Below, piece after piece: positions 48,179 through 57,184 of a stretch of 64,000 nt of DNA (positions within the stretch are counted from its first letter, which is position 1; the number at the start of each line of letters is the position of its first letter). The translations under genes and the position numbers were made by a program. The DNA comes from Adlercreutzia hattorii (GTDB lineage Bacteria; Actinomycetota; Coriobacteriia; Coriobacteriales; Eggerthellaceae). The notes under the pieces are model-generated. The model was not told the DNA's origin, made no database searches, and saw only the letters and a program-made list of their open reading frames with translations. The DNA lies in contig NZ_AP022829.1 in NCBI RefSeq assembly GCF_011405655.1, positions 729,001 to 793,000 of the forward strand, in the 5' to 3' direction.

Positions 48179-49144
48179 ATGTTACAGAGCGAACTGGACG
48201 GCAAGCGCGTGGTGGTGGCCCTGGGTGGTAATGCCTTGGGGGAGACGCCGGGCGAGCAGCTGAAGCTTTTGGAAAACACGTCGAAGAATCTGGCCCACAT
48301 GGTGAAGGAGGGCATCAACGTCGTGGTGACCCATGGCAACGGCCCGCAGGTCGGCATCATCGACGAGGCGTTCGAAGTGGCGTCGAAGGACAAGGATGCC
48401 CAGGTGCCGCCCATGCCGCTCTCCGATTGCAACGCCATGAGCCAGGGATACATCGGGGCCCAGCTCTCCTGCACGCTGCGCAACGAGTTTCGCCGGCAGG
48501 ACATCATGCGCGAGGTGGCCAACGTGCCGACCCATGTGGTGGTCGACGCCGACGACCCCGCTTTCAAGGATTACGAGAAGCCCATCGGCGCCTTCATGAC
48601 CGAGACCGAGGCCCGCGTCTTCGCGAAGGCCACGGGATACCAGGTGCGCGAGGACTCCGGTCGCGGCTGGCGGCGCGTGGTGCCGAGCCCCGTGCCCCAG
48701 GACATCGTGGAGCTGGAGACCGTCCGCGATCTCATGGAAGACGGCTGCGTGGTGATCGCGGCCGGGGGCGGCGGAATTCCCGTCACGGTGCGCGACGGCG
48801 TGCATACCGCCGTGGACGCCATCGTGGACAAAGACCTCACGAGTGCGATTCTCGCCTGGCGCGTGCGGGCCGACATCCTCGTCATCCTGACGGCGGTGGA
48901 GAAGGTCTACCTCGATTTCGGGAAGCCGACGCAGAAGGCCCTCGACGCCATGGCCGTCTCCGAGGCCCGCGCCTACATGGAGCAGGGACAGTTCGCGCCC
49001 GGTTCCATGCTGCCGAAGGTGCAGGCCTGCGTGAAGTTCGTGGAGGCGCACCCGGGCGGCCGCGCCGTCATCACTTCGCTCGACCACGCCGCCGCCGGCC
49101 TGCGCGGCGAAACCGGCACGCTTATCGTGGCTGACGAGAAGTAG
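48179..49144 (+). CDS. arcC: carbamate kinase
   Basis: This 321-aa amino-acid-kinase-fold enzyme transfers phosphate from carbamoyl phosphate to ADP, giving ATP, CO2 and ammonia, the last step of the arginine deiminase pathway. Motifs are VVALGGNALG (10-19), THGNGPQVG (about 51-59), IAAGGGGIPV (about 195-204) and VDKDLTSA (about 219-226). The length is standard. The ATG at 48179 follows gaaaggag. Neither arcA nor arcB is adjacent, so the pathway, if present, is dispersed, or carbamoyl phosphate comes from another source. Confidence 0.94.
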   Translation: MLQSELDGKRVVVALGGNALGETPGEQLKLLENTSKNLAHMVKEGINVVVTHGNGPQVGIIDEAFEVASKDKDAQVPPMPLSDCNAMSQGYIGAQLSCTLRNEFRRQDIMREVANVPTHVVVDADDPAFKDYEKPIGAFMTETEARVFAKATGYQVREDSGRGWRRVVPSPVPQDIVELETVRDLMEDGCVVIAAGGGGIPVTVRDGVHTAVDAIVDKDLTSAILAWRVRADILVILTAVEKVYLDFGKPTQKALDAMAVSEARAYMEQGQFAPGSMLPKVQACVKFVEAHPGGRAVITSLDHAAAGLRGETGTLIVADEK

Positions 49145-49147
49145 CGG

Positions 49148-50851
49148 CTACTTCTCCGTCTTCCATACCTCGGCGTAGTCGGCCAGCATGGCCGAGAGGC
49201 GCTGGCCGATGGCGATGTAGTCGTCGGCGTTCAGGTTCGCCAGCGATACGCGCACCGACCATTCTGGGGCGTCGAAGCCGTGGCCGTCCATGAGCACGAC
49301 GCCGGTGTCCTGGGCGAGTCGCACCACGATGTCCAGCGAGTCGTAGTTTTCCTTCAGCCACGCGAAGAAGTCGGCACCGTACAGGCGCGTGGCCCAGATA
49401 CTCAAGTCGATCACCGAGTAGTAGCCGGCGCGCTCGGGGTCGGGCTCAAGCGTCCAGCCGAGGCTCTTCCACAGAAGGCCCAGACGGTGTTGCACGAGCT
49501 GCTGCATCTTCGTGCGGTATGCGTCGTGATCGTCCAGCAGGCAGTACAGCGCGAACAGCGACATCATCACCTGCTGGGGCGTGCCGAGTCCCGCCGTGCC
49601 GTTTAGGGCCACGAGCCGCGAGTCGGCCACCATGCGGTCGGTGAACTTCACCTTCTCTATATGGTCGGTGAGGCACGCGTAGCGGTTCGCGAGCGCCCGC
49701 TTCTTGTCGTCGGGCAGCTTCGCGATGAGGTCGTCGAACACGTTGTTCTGCGCCGTGGCAATGACGGCCAGCCGCCAGCCGGTGGCGCCGAAGTACTTCG
49801 AGAACGAGTACACGCAGGCGGTGTTGTAGGGCAGATCGTCCAGAAGCGACCGGTAGTGGGGAACGAAGGTGCCGTAGACGTCATCACTGATGATGATGAG
49901 GTCGGGCCGCTCGTTCTTCACGAGGCTGACGAGCTTGGCCCGCGAGGCATCGTCCAAGGCCACCGACGGCGGGTTGGACGGGTTCACGAGACACAACAGC
50001 TTAATGGACGGGTCGCGTAGTTTCTCCAGCTCGCTGTCGGGGTACTGCCAAGTGTGCAGCCCGTCCGCATCGATGGTGTTCGCCTGGATGTAGGTGACGT
50101 CCAGGTCGTAGTCGTTCAGGGTGGGGATGTTCAGATACGGCGTGAAAATGGGGGTCATGAGCGCGATGCGGTCGCCCGGGTTCACGAGGAAGTTGCACTT
50201 CAGGCTGTAGAACAGGTAGCACATGGCCGCCGTGCCGCCCTCGGTGGCGAACAGGTCGTAGGGGGTCGCGGGCGCGTGGCCGTCGTCCAGGGCCTTCACC
50301 AGGTAACGGTTGACGATCTCTTGGGTGTAGCGCAGGATGCGGTCGGGCATGGGGTACTCGTCCCCGGCGATGCCGCCGGTCCACTCGTGGACGAGCTCGT
50401 CGCCGGCCAGGCCCTCGGCATCCAGGTAGTCCCAGGCGCGCTTGAGGAACTGCGCGGGCTTCTCGCGCCCGTGCTCGTCAAGGAAGGCGAGGAAACGCGC
50501 GGCGGCGCCCTCGGCGGCGGGCATGCCCGCCAGGTCGAAGTCCGGCTCGTCCATGGTGCGGCGCGCCTCTTCCATGGCAAAGGCGCCCAGCAGGAAGAAG
50601 GCCTCGCGGGGCAGCGTGGTTATCCAGTTCGGGTTGCCGCGCCCGGCGTTCAGCAGGGTGCGCGTGGTGCCCTCATCGCCCTTCTTGGCCATCTTCACCA
50701 GGAGGTTTTTCACCTCGAAGGGCGACATGGCCCCGAGGGATTCCTCGAAGGCGCGATCGTCGTTGGCCTTGATGCCGGCCTCGATGGCGGCGGGGGAGTC
50801 GGTGGCAGCGGTGCCGGCACCGTGGGAAGTCGAAGGGGTGGAAGTGCTCAT
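49148..50851 (-). CDS. aspD: aspartate 4-decarboxylase / aspartate aminotransferase
   Basis: This 567-aa PLP enzyme of fold type I converts L-aspartate to L-alanine and CO2. The aminotransferase core contains NPSNPPSVAL (about 297-306), IISDDVYGTF (about 327-336) and the PLP lysine in YSFSKYFGATGWR (about 358-370). The long N-terminal segment (VKNLLVKMAKKGDEGTTRTLLNAGRGNPNW) is typical of the bifunctional AspD. With an aspartate/alanine exchanger it would generate proton motive force, but no AspT is visible. An APC permease lies three genes away. The stop is 3 bp from the arcC stop on the opposite strand, so the genes are convergent. The ATG at 50851 follows gaaagga. Confidence 0.92.
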   Translation of the reverse strand: MSTSTPSTSHGAGTAATDSPAAIEAGIKANDDRAFEESLGAMSPFEVKNLLVKMAKKGDEGTTRTLLNAGRGNPNWITTLPREAFFLLGAFAMEEARRTMDEPDFDLAGMPAAEGAAARFLAFLDEHGREKPAQFLKRAWDYLDAEGLAGDELVHEWTGGIAGDEYPMPDRILRYTQEIVNRYLVKALDDGHAPATPYDLFATEGGTAAMCYLFYSLKCNFLVNPGDRIALMTPIFTPYLNIPTLNDYDLDVTYIQANTIDADGLHTWQYPDSELEKLRDPSIKLLCLVNPSNPPSVALDDASRAKLVSLVKNERPDLIIISDDVYGTFVPHYRSLLDDLPYNTACVYSFSKYFGATGWRLAVIATAQNNVFDDLIAKLPDDKKRALANRYACLTDHIEKVKFTDRMVADSRLVALNGTAGLGTPQQVMMSLFALYCLLDDHDAYRTKMQQLVQHRLGLLWKSLGWTLEPDPERAGYYSVIDLSIWATRLYGADFFAWLKENYDSLDIVVRLAQDTGVVLMDGHGFDAPEWSVRVSLANLNADDYIAIGQRLSAMLADYAEVWKTEK

Positions 50852-51007
50852 GGGGCGTCCTTTCTCGCGTTGGCCCCATTGTGCCGCGCGCGAGCGCAGA
50901 TGCCCCTCGCGTGCCGTCACCTGTAAGGAAAGTGAGAACCTCGAAGGTTCGTTTTGGCGCAGCCGCTTAAATTGCGCGCAGCCGCTCGTTCAGCCGCACG
51001 CAGTCGG

Positions 51008-51361
51008 TTACTTCCACAGAAGCGAGGCACTCTCGTCGCGCTCGAGGCATAAATCGCGCAGCTGCTCCAATTCCTCCTTGTAGTCGGCGGGATCATCCGA
51101 CTCGTCGCGGTAATCGAGCTCTTCCAGCACTTCCACCTGGAAGTTCTCCTCACCGTAGCGCCGCCAAAGCTCCAGCAGATGCCGGTTGGGATGGTAATCC
51201 GAGTTCAACTTGAACGTGACGCCGTTGGTGTCGCCGGGGATGTTGCGCGATGCCAGAAGGAAGCTCTCTCCCGTAGGCGCGCAGCGAAACGACAGCACGC
51301 CCATAGGCGGCCGACTGGTGCGATACGCTTCTTTCAGTTCGCGTTTGCGCTGGTTGTTCAT
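51008..51361 (-). CDS. GIY-YIG nuclease-family-like small protein
   Basis: The 117-aa protein begins NNQRKRELKEAYRTSRPPMG and continues GVLSFRCAPTGESFL, then FKLNSDYHPNRHLLELWRRYG (halves near 51-71). This matches short proteins annotated as GIY-YIG family in Firmicutes and actinobacteria. The canonical GIY and YIG triplets are not obvious, so nuclease activity is doubtful. The ATG at 51361 follows ggaggcatcg. It is a single gene between aspD (minus) and the rhodanese gene (plus). Confidence 0.62.
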   Translation of the reverse strand: MNNQRKRELKEAYRTSRPPMGVLSFRCAPTGESFLLASRNIPGDTNGVTFKLNSDYHPNRHLLELWRRYGEENFQVEVLEELDYRDESDDPADYKEELEQLRDLCLERDESASLLWK

Positions 51362-51474
51362 CGATGCCTCCTGTCCGTTGAAATTTAGTGATCGAGAGTG
51401 CGCGCGAATAGGCGGGAACGCAGAGTATCATAAGCGGCAGCAAGCAAAAATAACTTCACAAGGAGGATGCAGCG

Positions 51475-51795
51475 ATGGGACTGATGGATTTTCTGAAACC
51501 GGCCGATATCAACGCCGGCGTGGAGGAGTTCCGCGCGACGCCCGGCGCGCGACTGATCGATGTGCGCACGGCGGGGGAATACGCGGGCGGCCACATTCCC
51601 GGCGCGGTGAACGTGCCGCTGCAGCAGATCGGCGCCATCGCGAGCGAGGTGCCCGACAAGAGCACGCCGCTGTTCGTGTACTGCATGAGCGGGGCGCGCA
51701 GCCAGCAGGCGGTCGGCGCCCTCAAGCAGATGGGCTACACCGACGCGCGCAACATCGGCGGCATCGGCAGCTGGCGCGGAGACGTAGAACGCTAG
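51475..51795 (+). CDS. single-domain rhodanese-like sulfurtransferase
   Basis: This 106-aa rhodanese domain has the substrate pocket loop beginning with the catalytic Cys in VYCMSGARSQQA (Cys near residue 65). It also has the usual IDVRTAGEYAGGHIPGAVNVPL (about 28-49). It would transfer sulfane sulfur in sulfur trafficking or detoxification. There is no signal peptide, so it is cytosolic. The ATG at 51475 follows aaggagg. It stands 130 bp before apt on the same strand. Confidence 0.92.
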   Translation: MGLMDFLKPADINAGVEEFRATPGARLIDVRTAGEYAGGHIPGAVNVPLQQIGAIASEVPDKSTPLFVYCMSGARSQQAVGALKQMGYTDARNIGGIGSWRGDVER

Positions 51796-51924
51796 GGCCA
51801 TCGCTCGGCTTACGGCCCCCACAGGAGAGGACCGCGACGGTTACAGTGAAGCTTCGAAGTTGGCCGAAACCTCGCCAGGCGAGTGCGTCTCAGCGAAAAT
51901 AGGCGGTGCGAGAAAGGATGCCCC

Positions 51925-52452
51925 ATGCGCCCCTATGAGGAATTAATCGTCGACATTCCGAACTATCCGAAGCCCGGGGTCGTGTTCAAAGACCTCACGC
52001 CGGCCTTCGCTGACGCCGACGCCTTCGCCGCCATGGTAGACGATCTGGCGGCCCATTTCGCCGATCACGGCATTACCAAGGTGGTGGGCGCCGAGGCCCG
52101 CGGGTTCATCGTGGGCGCGGCCGTGGCGCTGCGGCTGGGAGCCGGGTTCGTTCCCTGTCGCAAGCCGGGCAAGCTGCCGCGCACGGTGCTGCGCGAGTCC
52201 TATGCGCTGGAATACGGCACCGACGTGCTGGAAATTCACGCCGACGCGCTCACCTCCGACGATGTGGTGCTCATCGTGGACGATCTGGTGGCCACGGGCG
52301 GCACCACGACGGCCATGGTGCGTCTCGTTCGCGCAAGCGGCGCCCGCCTCGTCGGCTTCGGGTTTGTCGTGGAGCTCGCCTTCCTCGACCCTCGTGCCGT
52401 TATCGCCGCCGAGACCGACGCCGAGGTATTCTCGCTCGTTGCCGTTGATTAG
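51925..52452 (+). CDS. apt: adenine phosphoribosyltransferase
   Basis: This 175-aa purine-salvage enzyme joins adenine and PRPP to give AMP. It has the N-terminal family signature IPNYPKPGVVFKDLTPAF (about 11-28), the base-specificity loop EARGFIVG (about 55-62), the flexible loop with KLPRTVLRESYALEYGTD, and the PRPP motif VLIVDDLVATGGTTTAM (about 114-130). The ATG at 51925 follows agaaagga. The length and all key motifs are normal. Confidence 0.95.
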   Translation: MRPYEELIVDIPNYPKPGVVFKDLTPAFADADAFAAMVDDLAAHFADHGITKVVGAEARGFIVGAAVALRLGAGFVPCRKPGKLPRTVLRESYALEYGTDVLEIHADALTSDDVVLIVDDLVATGGTTTAMVRLVRASGARLVGFGFVVELAFLDPRAVIAAETDAEVFSLVAVD

Positions 52453-52503
52453 ACAGCTAGGGCGCGGCCCCCGGAGGCAGCTACGGCGCAGCGTCTGGCA
52501 GAT

Positions 52504-52536
52504 GATAGGAAGAGCGAGAGAGCCGCTCTTCCTATC
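52504..52536. terminator. 13-bp hairpin between apt and the permease gene
   Basis: Arms 52504-52516 and 52524-52536 are perfectly complementary with a 7-nt loop. The structure overlaps the stop codon of the convergent permease gene (52532-52534) and can act for both genes. No T run follows on either strand. Confidence 0.7.
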
Positions 52537-54172
52537 CCAAAAACAACAGGTTCATCAGCACGTTGAGGGCGAACAGTCCTACGATGATGAGCGCGAACAG
52601 GCCGATGCGGCGGGTGTCGCCCACCGCGAGACCGGTTTTCGGGTCGATCGGGTGCGCCGAGGGGTTCTCCATGGTAAGGCCGCCATAGACCTTCTTGAAG
52701 ATGACGTAGGCGACAACGCCCGAGACGAGGAACGCCACGGTGGCGAAGAAGTTCGCGACGGGGTTCAAGCACAGGGTGAACGTGGCGATGCCGAAAGCCA
52801 GCGCCGAGTACAAGCGCACGCCCACCTTGCCGCCGCCGATGACGAACATGTCGGCGGGGCGATCCTGCACAGGGTACATTTTCCGCAGCTTCAAGACGAT
52901 GAAACCGAGGAACATGTAGCGCGCCAAGATGAAGATGATGTTCATCTCGATGATGGTGGTGAAGTCGAACTGCGAGAAGATAAGCGATGAGACGGCAATG
53001 GTGAGCACGCCGATGTAGGGGCTGCGACCTGCGCGATCGACTTTGCGGATGAAGCGAGGGAACAGGTTGTCCTCAGAGAGCACCCAGAAGCTGCGCGATC
53101 CGCTCGCCAGATACGTGTTATAGATCGTGCACTGGCTCATAATGGCGATAACAAGGAACAGCACGACGCCGGAGTGCCCAAGCACCGTCGAGAAGATCGT
53201 GCCGTAGCCCAGCACGTCGGAAGAGAAGCCGCCGTCGATGCCCCATTGGGTCCAAGAGCCGGCCGGGTAGGCCGCAAGGCAGGCGAGGGTGGGCAGCACG
53301 TAAGACAAGGCGATGAGCGGCAGCGCGATGCGGAAGCCCTTTGCCACATTGCGGGACGAGTCCTCGTATTCGCCGGACATGGCGGCAATGCACTCGTAGC
53401 CGCAGTACATCCAGATACCGATGGAAAGCGAGTCCACCAAACAGCTCATAGGGGCCTCGGGGTTGGCAAGGATGGGGTCGAAGGGGTTGGTCTGCCAGTT
53501 GACGAGGCCGAACACGACGGCCATGCCGAACACGAGGATGATGAGCACCGAGAAAAACGAGCTGATGCGCTCGACTTCCACAAGTCCCACCAGGTTGATG
53601 ACGGTGAAGCTCGCCACGACGAGCAGCTTCACGCCGAAGGTGCCGGCATCGTCCAGCGAGAGCAGCTGCGAGGTGTAGCCACCGACCATGGCGATGTAGG
53701 CGCCCGATGAGATGTAGGTGTCCATGGAGGTCCACCAGCCGGCCTGAAAGCCCCAGAATTCCCCGAAGGTCTCCTTGGCCCAGGCGTAGATGCCGCCCTC
53801 GCGCGGCAGAATGGCGTTGGCCTCGGCAACGAGGCGACTGATGGGGCGCGCCCAAACGAAGGGCAGCACGATCAGAATGATAAGAGTGAGGCCCGGGCCG
53901 GCGGAGGGAATGATCTCCTCGATGCCGAAGGCACCGGCCGATACCAGGCAGAAGAGCATAAACGCAATGCCAAGAGCGCTGATTTTGCTCTTGCGGAGGT
54001 TGCCGACGGTTCCATCAGGAGAAGCCGGCGGGAAGAAGTCTTCGCTGCCCGGAGGGAGCGCATCTTTGGCAGACAAGCTCAAACCACCCCAATCGTTGTA
54101 TGAGAAATGCGACAAGGACGAAGTGTAGCCCATCGGGGGTGGTTTAGCGAGGGATGTTTCGTGCATGCGCAC
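52532..54172 (-). CDS. APC-superfamily amino acid permease
   Basis: This amino acid/polyamine/organocation transporter is about 546 aa if GTG 54172 is used. Other starts (ATG 54166, ATG 54133) are possible and none has a good Shine-Dalgarno. A hydrophilic N-terminal region of about 60 residues precedes TM1 (ISALGIAFMLFCLVSAGAFG), which carries the family's Gly-rich substrate loop. TM6-like GIWMYCGYECIAAMSGE follows near 255, and about 12 helices are seen in all. A substrate cannot be read. Linkage to aspD suggests an acidic amino acid or alanine, as inference. It is convergent with apt. Confidence 0.87.
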   Translation of the reverse strand: MRMHETSLAKPPPMGYTSSLSHFSYNDWGGLSLSAKDALPPGSEDFFPPASPDGTVGNLRKSKISALGIAFMLFCLVSAGAFGIEEIIPSAGPGLTLIILIVLPFVWARPISRLVAEANAILPREGGIYAWAKETFGEFWGFQAGWWTSMDTYISSGAYIAMVGGYTSQLLSLDDAGTFGVKLLVVASFTVINLVGLVEVERISSFFSVLIILVFGMAVVFGLVNWQTNPFDPILANPEAPMSCLVDSLSIGIWMYCGYECIAAMSGEYEDSSRNVAKGFRIALPLIALSYVLPTLACLAAYPAGSWTQWGIDGGFSSDVLGYGTIFSTVLGHSGVVLFLVIAIMSQCTIYNTYLASGSRSFWVLSEDNLFPRFIRKVDRAGRSPYIGVLTIAVSSLIFSQFDFTTIIEMNIIFILARYMFLGFIVLKLRKMYPVQDRPADMFVIGGGKVGVRLYSALAFGIATFTLCLNPVANFFATVAFLVSGVVAYVIFKKVYGGLTMENPSAHPIDPKTGLAVGDTRRIGLFALIIVGLFALNVLMNLLFLG

Positions 54173-54301
54173 AAACGGCCGCCCCGCGGTGACGACGGCT
54201 CTTCGCGCGAAGCAATCGGCGTCTTGGCGCCCCTGGGGCGGCGTTGCAGTGCCGGCTTCAATTGCCCGAGTAGGGGCTCATCGAAGCCGGCGTGCGGGCA
54301 G

Positions 54302-56212
54302 CTAGAGCAAGGTGCGCAAAAGCGCGATGCGTTCGCGCAGGCACGCTCCCTCGTCGGTGTCGGCCACCGTGCGGGGCATGTCGTAGGCGGCAAGCACGCG
54401 GCGCTCGGCATGGATGTCGGCGGTACCCTCCACGGCGGCGTCGCGGGAGATGAGCGGCTCGTTGGCATCGAGGAACAGCCCCTCAGCGTTCGAAACGAGC
54501 GTAAAGCCCGCCAGTCCCGTCGTCTTCTGGTAGGCCGCCGAGAAGCCGCCATCGATGCAGAGCACCCGCCCGCCCGCCTTCACGGGGTCCTCGCCGTCCT
54601 TCACCTTCACCGGCACGTGCCCGCAGATGATGCGCGAGGTGGCCGGATCCATGCCGAAGTCGCGGAAGATGCCGTCGACGACCGCTTCGTCATCGAGCAG
54701 CGAGTAGAACGGGTTCTTCACTTCTTTGCGGGCCGCTTTGTCGGCGATGAGGTACAGCTCGAAGGTGGCCATCTTGCTCTTGGCGAACAGGGGCGAGCCA
54801 GGGCCGAGCCACAGGTACCACAGCATGTCGAGCCCGCGCTTGCGCTCGGCCTCGTCGGTGGCCGAGAACGCCGCGCGCACCGAGGCGTCCACCATGTCGT
54901 AGAGGGCGCGACCCCGGTAGGTCTTGCCGAACAGGGTCACTTCCAGAAGCGATCCGTCGTCGGCCAGGGGCACGCAGGCGTGCAGCATGAGGTTGCCGTT
55001 CTCGATCTTGTACAGGCTGCCCCGATCCAGGAAAAAGCGCATGTGGCGCTGCAGGCGCTCGCTGCCGGTGAACGCGGCGCACAGCTGCTCGATGACAGCG
55101 GCCTCGTCCTCGGTGAGGCGGTAGGGGTCGTCCCAGTCGACGGTGGGGAAGGTTGTGTCCAGCAGCTCGTACTCGACGCCGTCCACGACGACCGTTCCGC
55201 GCTTACGGTCGATCAGGTGCAGAAGGTTGCGATCGTCCAGGCCGAACGAGGGGTTCTCGGCGATAAGTGCCGCCTCCACCTTGAACTGGATAACGGCCAT
55301 GGCCTTCTGGACCTTCTCGGTGAGGCGCGTCTCGGCCTCGGAAAGCCCCGGATTGCCCTTCAGGGCAAAGGCGGCGCAGGGGTCGTTCGCGTAGGCGTCG
55401 GCGGCGAAGGTGGCCAAGGGGCGCAGGTTGATGCCGTAAGCGTCCTCCAGAATGGACAGGTTGCCGTAGCGGGCGCAGATGCGCACAACGTTGGCCACGC
55501 TGCCGGGGCTGCCGGCAGCGGCGCCCATCCACAGGATGTCGTGGTTGCCCCACTGCACATCGACGTTGGGGTAGGAGAGGAGCTCGTCCATGATGAGCTG
55601 GGGCGCCGGCCCGCGGTCGTACACGTCGCCGATGAGGTGCAGCTGGTCGACGACGAGGTGCTGGATGAGAGCGCCCAGCACCTCCAGGAGGGCCGGGCCC
55701 TCGCCGGAGGCGACGAGGCTTTCGATGATCGCCTCGCGATAGGGCTGTCGGGCCGGCGTGCTGCGCCCGGCGACGAGCTCCTCAGCGATGGCGAGGTCGT
55801 CAGGCAGAAGCGCGCGCACTTCGTCGATGGTGCGGTCGCCGGCGGCCCGACGAGCGATTTTGGCCAGGCGCGCGGCGGCTTCGGCAAGCCATGCGTCGGC
55901 GTCTTCGACGTGCCCCAAAGCGTAAGCGCAATGTTCGGCAGGATAGCAGGCGAGTGCGAGCAGCGCGGCTTTCTCGTCGTCGTTCAGCGTGCTGCCGAAA
56001 ACGTCCTCGATGAGCGCGCGCACCGCGCCTGAGCCACCGCGCAGCACATGGGAGAAGGCGTTGTACTCGCCGTGGATGTCCGAGGCGAACAGCTCGGTTG
56101 AGCGCGGTAGCGTAAGGCGCCCCTCCAGCTCCGCGATTTCCGCCGCCACGTCGGCTCGTGTCGGGTACAGCTCGGAAAGTGCCTCCGTGTACGCCCACCC
56201 GCTTGCTTCCAT
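54302..56212 (-). CDS. fbp: fructose-1,6-bisphosphatase class III
   Basis: This 636-aa gluconeogenic phosphatase of the Firmicute-type class III belongs to the metallophosphoesterase superfamily. Metal-binding motifs are SDIHGEYNAF (about 43-52), GDVYDRGPAP (about 196-205) and WGNHDILWMGAAAGS (about 221-235). A large C-terminal extension includes ICGHVPVKVKDGEDPVKAGG (halves near 540-560). The size matches the family (about 640-670 aa). The ATG at 56212 follows aaggaggcg. It is a single gene. Confidence 0.95.
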   Translation of the reverse strand: MEASGWAYTEALSELYPTRADVAAEIAELEGRLTLPRSTELFASDIHGEYNAFSHVLRGGSGAVRALIEDVFGSTLNDDEKAALLALACYPAEHCAYALGHVEDADAWLAEAAARLAKIARRAAGDRTIDEVRALLPDDLAIAEELVAGRSTPARQPYREAIIESLVASGEGPALLEVLGALIQHLVVDQLHLIGDVYDRGPAPQLIMDELLSYPNVDVQWGNHDILWMGAAAGSPGSVANVVRICARYGNLSILEDAYGINLRPLATFAADAYANDPCAAFALKGNPGLSEAETRLTEKVQKAMAVIQFKVEAALIAENPSFGLDDRNLLHLIDRKRGTVVVDGVEYELLDTTFPTVDWDDPYRLTEDEAAVIEQLCAAFTGSERLQRHMRFFLDRGSLYKIENGNLMLHACVPLADDGSLLEVTLFGKTYRGRALYDMVDASVRAAFSATDEAERKRGLDMLWYLWLGPGSPLFAKSKMATFELYLIADKAARKEVKNPFYSLLDDEAVVDGIFRDFGMDPATSRIICGHVPVKVKDGEDPVKAGGRVLCIDGGFSAAYQKTTGLAGFTLVSNAEGLFLDANEPLISRDAAVEGTADIHAERRVLAAYDMPRTVADTDEGACLRERIALLRTLL

Positions 56213-56344
56213 AAACGCCTCCTTGCGTCCGTGCCCCGCGTCAGTTGCATCGCCCTATTGTATCTGCTTGGGCGTGCCTGTGCAGCGCGGGCGCGCAAAA
56301 TTGGCGCTTCGGAATGCGAGAGGGCGGGCGAGTCGCATTGCTGC

Positions 56345-56995
56345 CTAGTACTTCTCCCAGAGCTTCAGCTCCAGGTAGGAGGCGGTCACGCAGGCGGCGA
56401 AGCCGACGATGATGAGGGCGAAGGCGACGTTGGCCGCCTTGGGGGAGAGCCGCGAGAAGCCCTCGCAGACGAGCGGGAAGATGACCCATACATATATCAT
56501 GGCCACCAGTCCGATGAAGAAGTCGTTCACGAGCCACGCCTGGCCGAACACGTTGCCTGGCAGTTGGGAGTTGTCCCAGAAGGGGTATTCGCCGGTCGTG
56601 GGATCGGGCTGGTTGATGAGCCAGCCCATGACCAGCTCCAGCACCATGGCCGCGAGAATAGCAATGACGAGCGATTCCAGAAACGCGCCCCACAGCGTTT
56701 TGCGGTGCAGGATCAGCCGCTCCTTCAAAGGCTCGATGAGCAGCGTCATGAACACCGCGCCGAAGCCGTAGACCCAGTAGGGGTGATACCACGGGTCGGT
56801 CCATACGGCGTAGTCGTCGGCCACAATGCCGAAGAGGCGGTCCATAAGCCAGCAGTAGGGCATCTCGAGCCAATGCCCCAAGATGCAGCACAGGCAGAAG
56901 CAGACGATAAGCGCGCGCCAGAAATCCCACGTGCGCGGCGCGAAGTAGCCTATCTCGTCTTTCTCGGTCAGTTTATGTATCCTGAGAAACGCCAT
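56345..56995 (-). CDS. CmpB-like putative ABC-transporter permease (PF06541)
   Basis: This is a 216-aa polytopic membrane protein with about five to six hydrophobic segments. The family-typical CCILGHWLEMPYCWLMDRLFG (halves near 36-56) and DPWYHPYWVYGFGAV are present. No ABC ATPase is next to it, and the transporter annotation of the family is weak. The ATG at 56995 is preferred, downstream of a cgaaggag site that is rather far away. A longer upstream frame has no protein character. Confidence 0.72.
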   Translation of the reverse strand: MAFLRIHKLTEKDEIGYFAPRTWDFWRALIVCFCLCCILGHWLEMPYCWLMDRLFGIVADDYAVWTDPWYHPYWVYGFGAVFMTLLIEPLKERLILHRKTLWGAFLESLVIAILAAMVLELVMGWLINQPDPTTGEYPFWDNSQLPGNVFGQAWLVNDFFIGLVAMIYVWVIFPLVCEGFSRLSPKAANVAFALIIVGFAACVTASYLELKLWEKY

Positions 56996-57184
56996 GGCTG
57001 CTTCTTCTCTTCGGCTCCTTCGACCCCTTCGGACGGTCGATAGCTCAAGGGTACTCCCTGAAACGCCCGCGCGACGCCGCGATCGCCTTCCATCGTTCAG
57101 CTTTTGACTCAACGTTGCTTGCCTGTTGCCGAACGGGCTTTCTGGAATTTGCTACACTGAGAACATCCGTGGAAGGGAGGATGT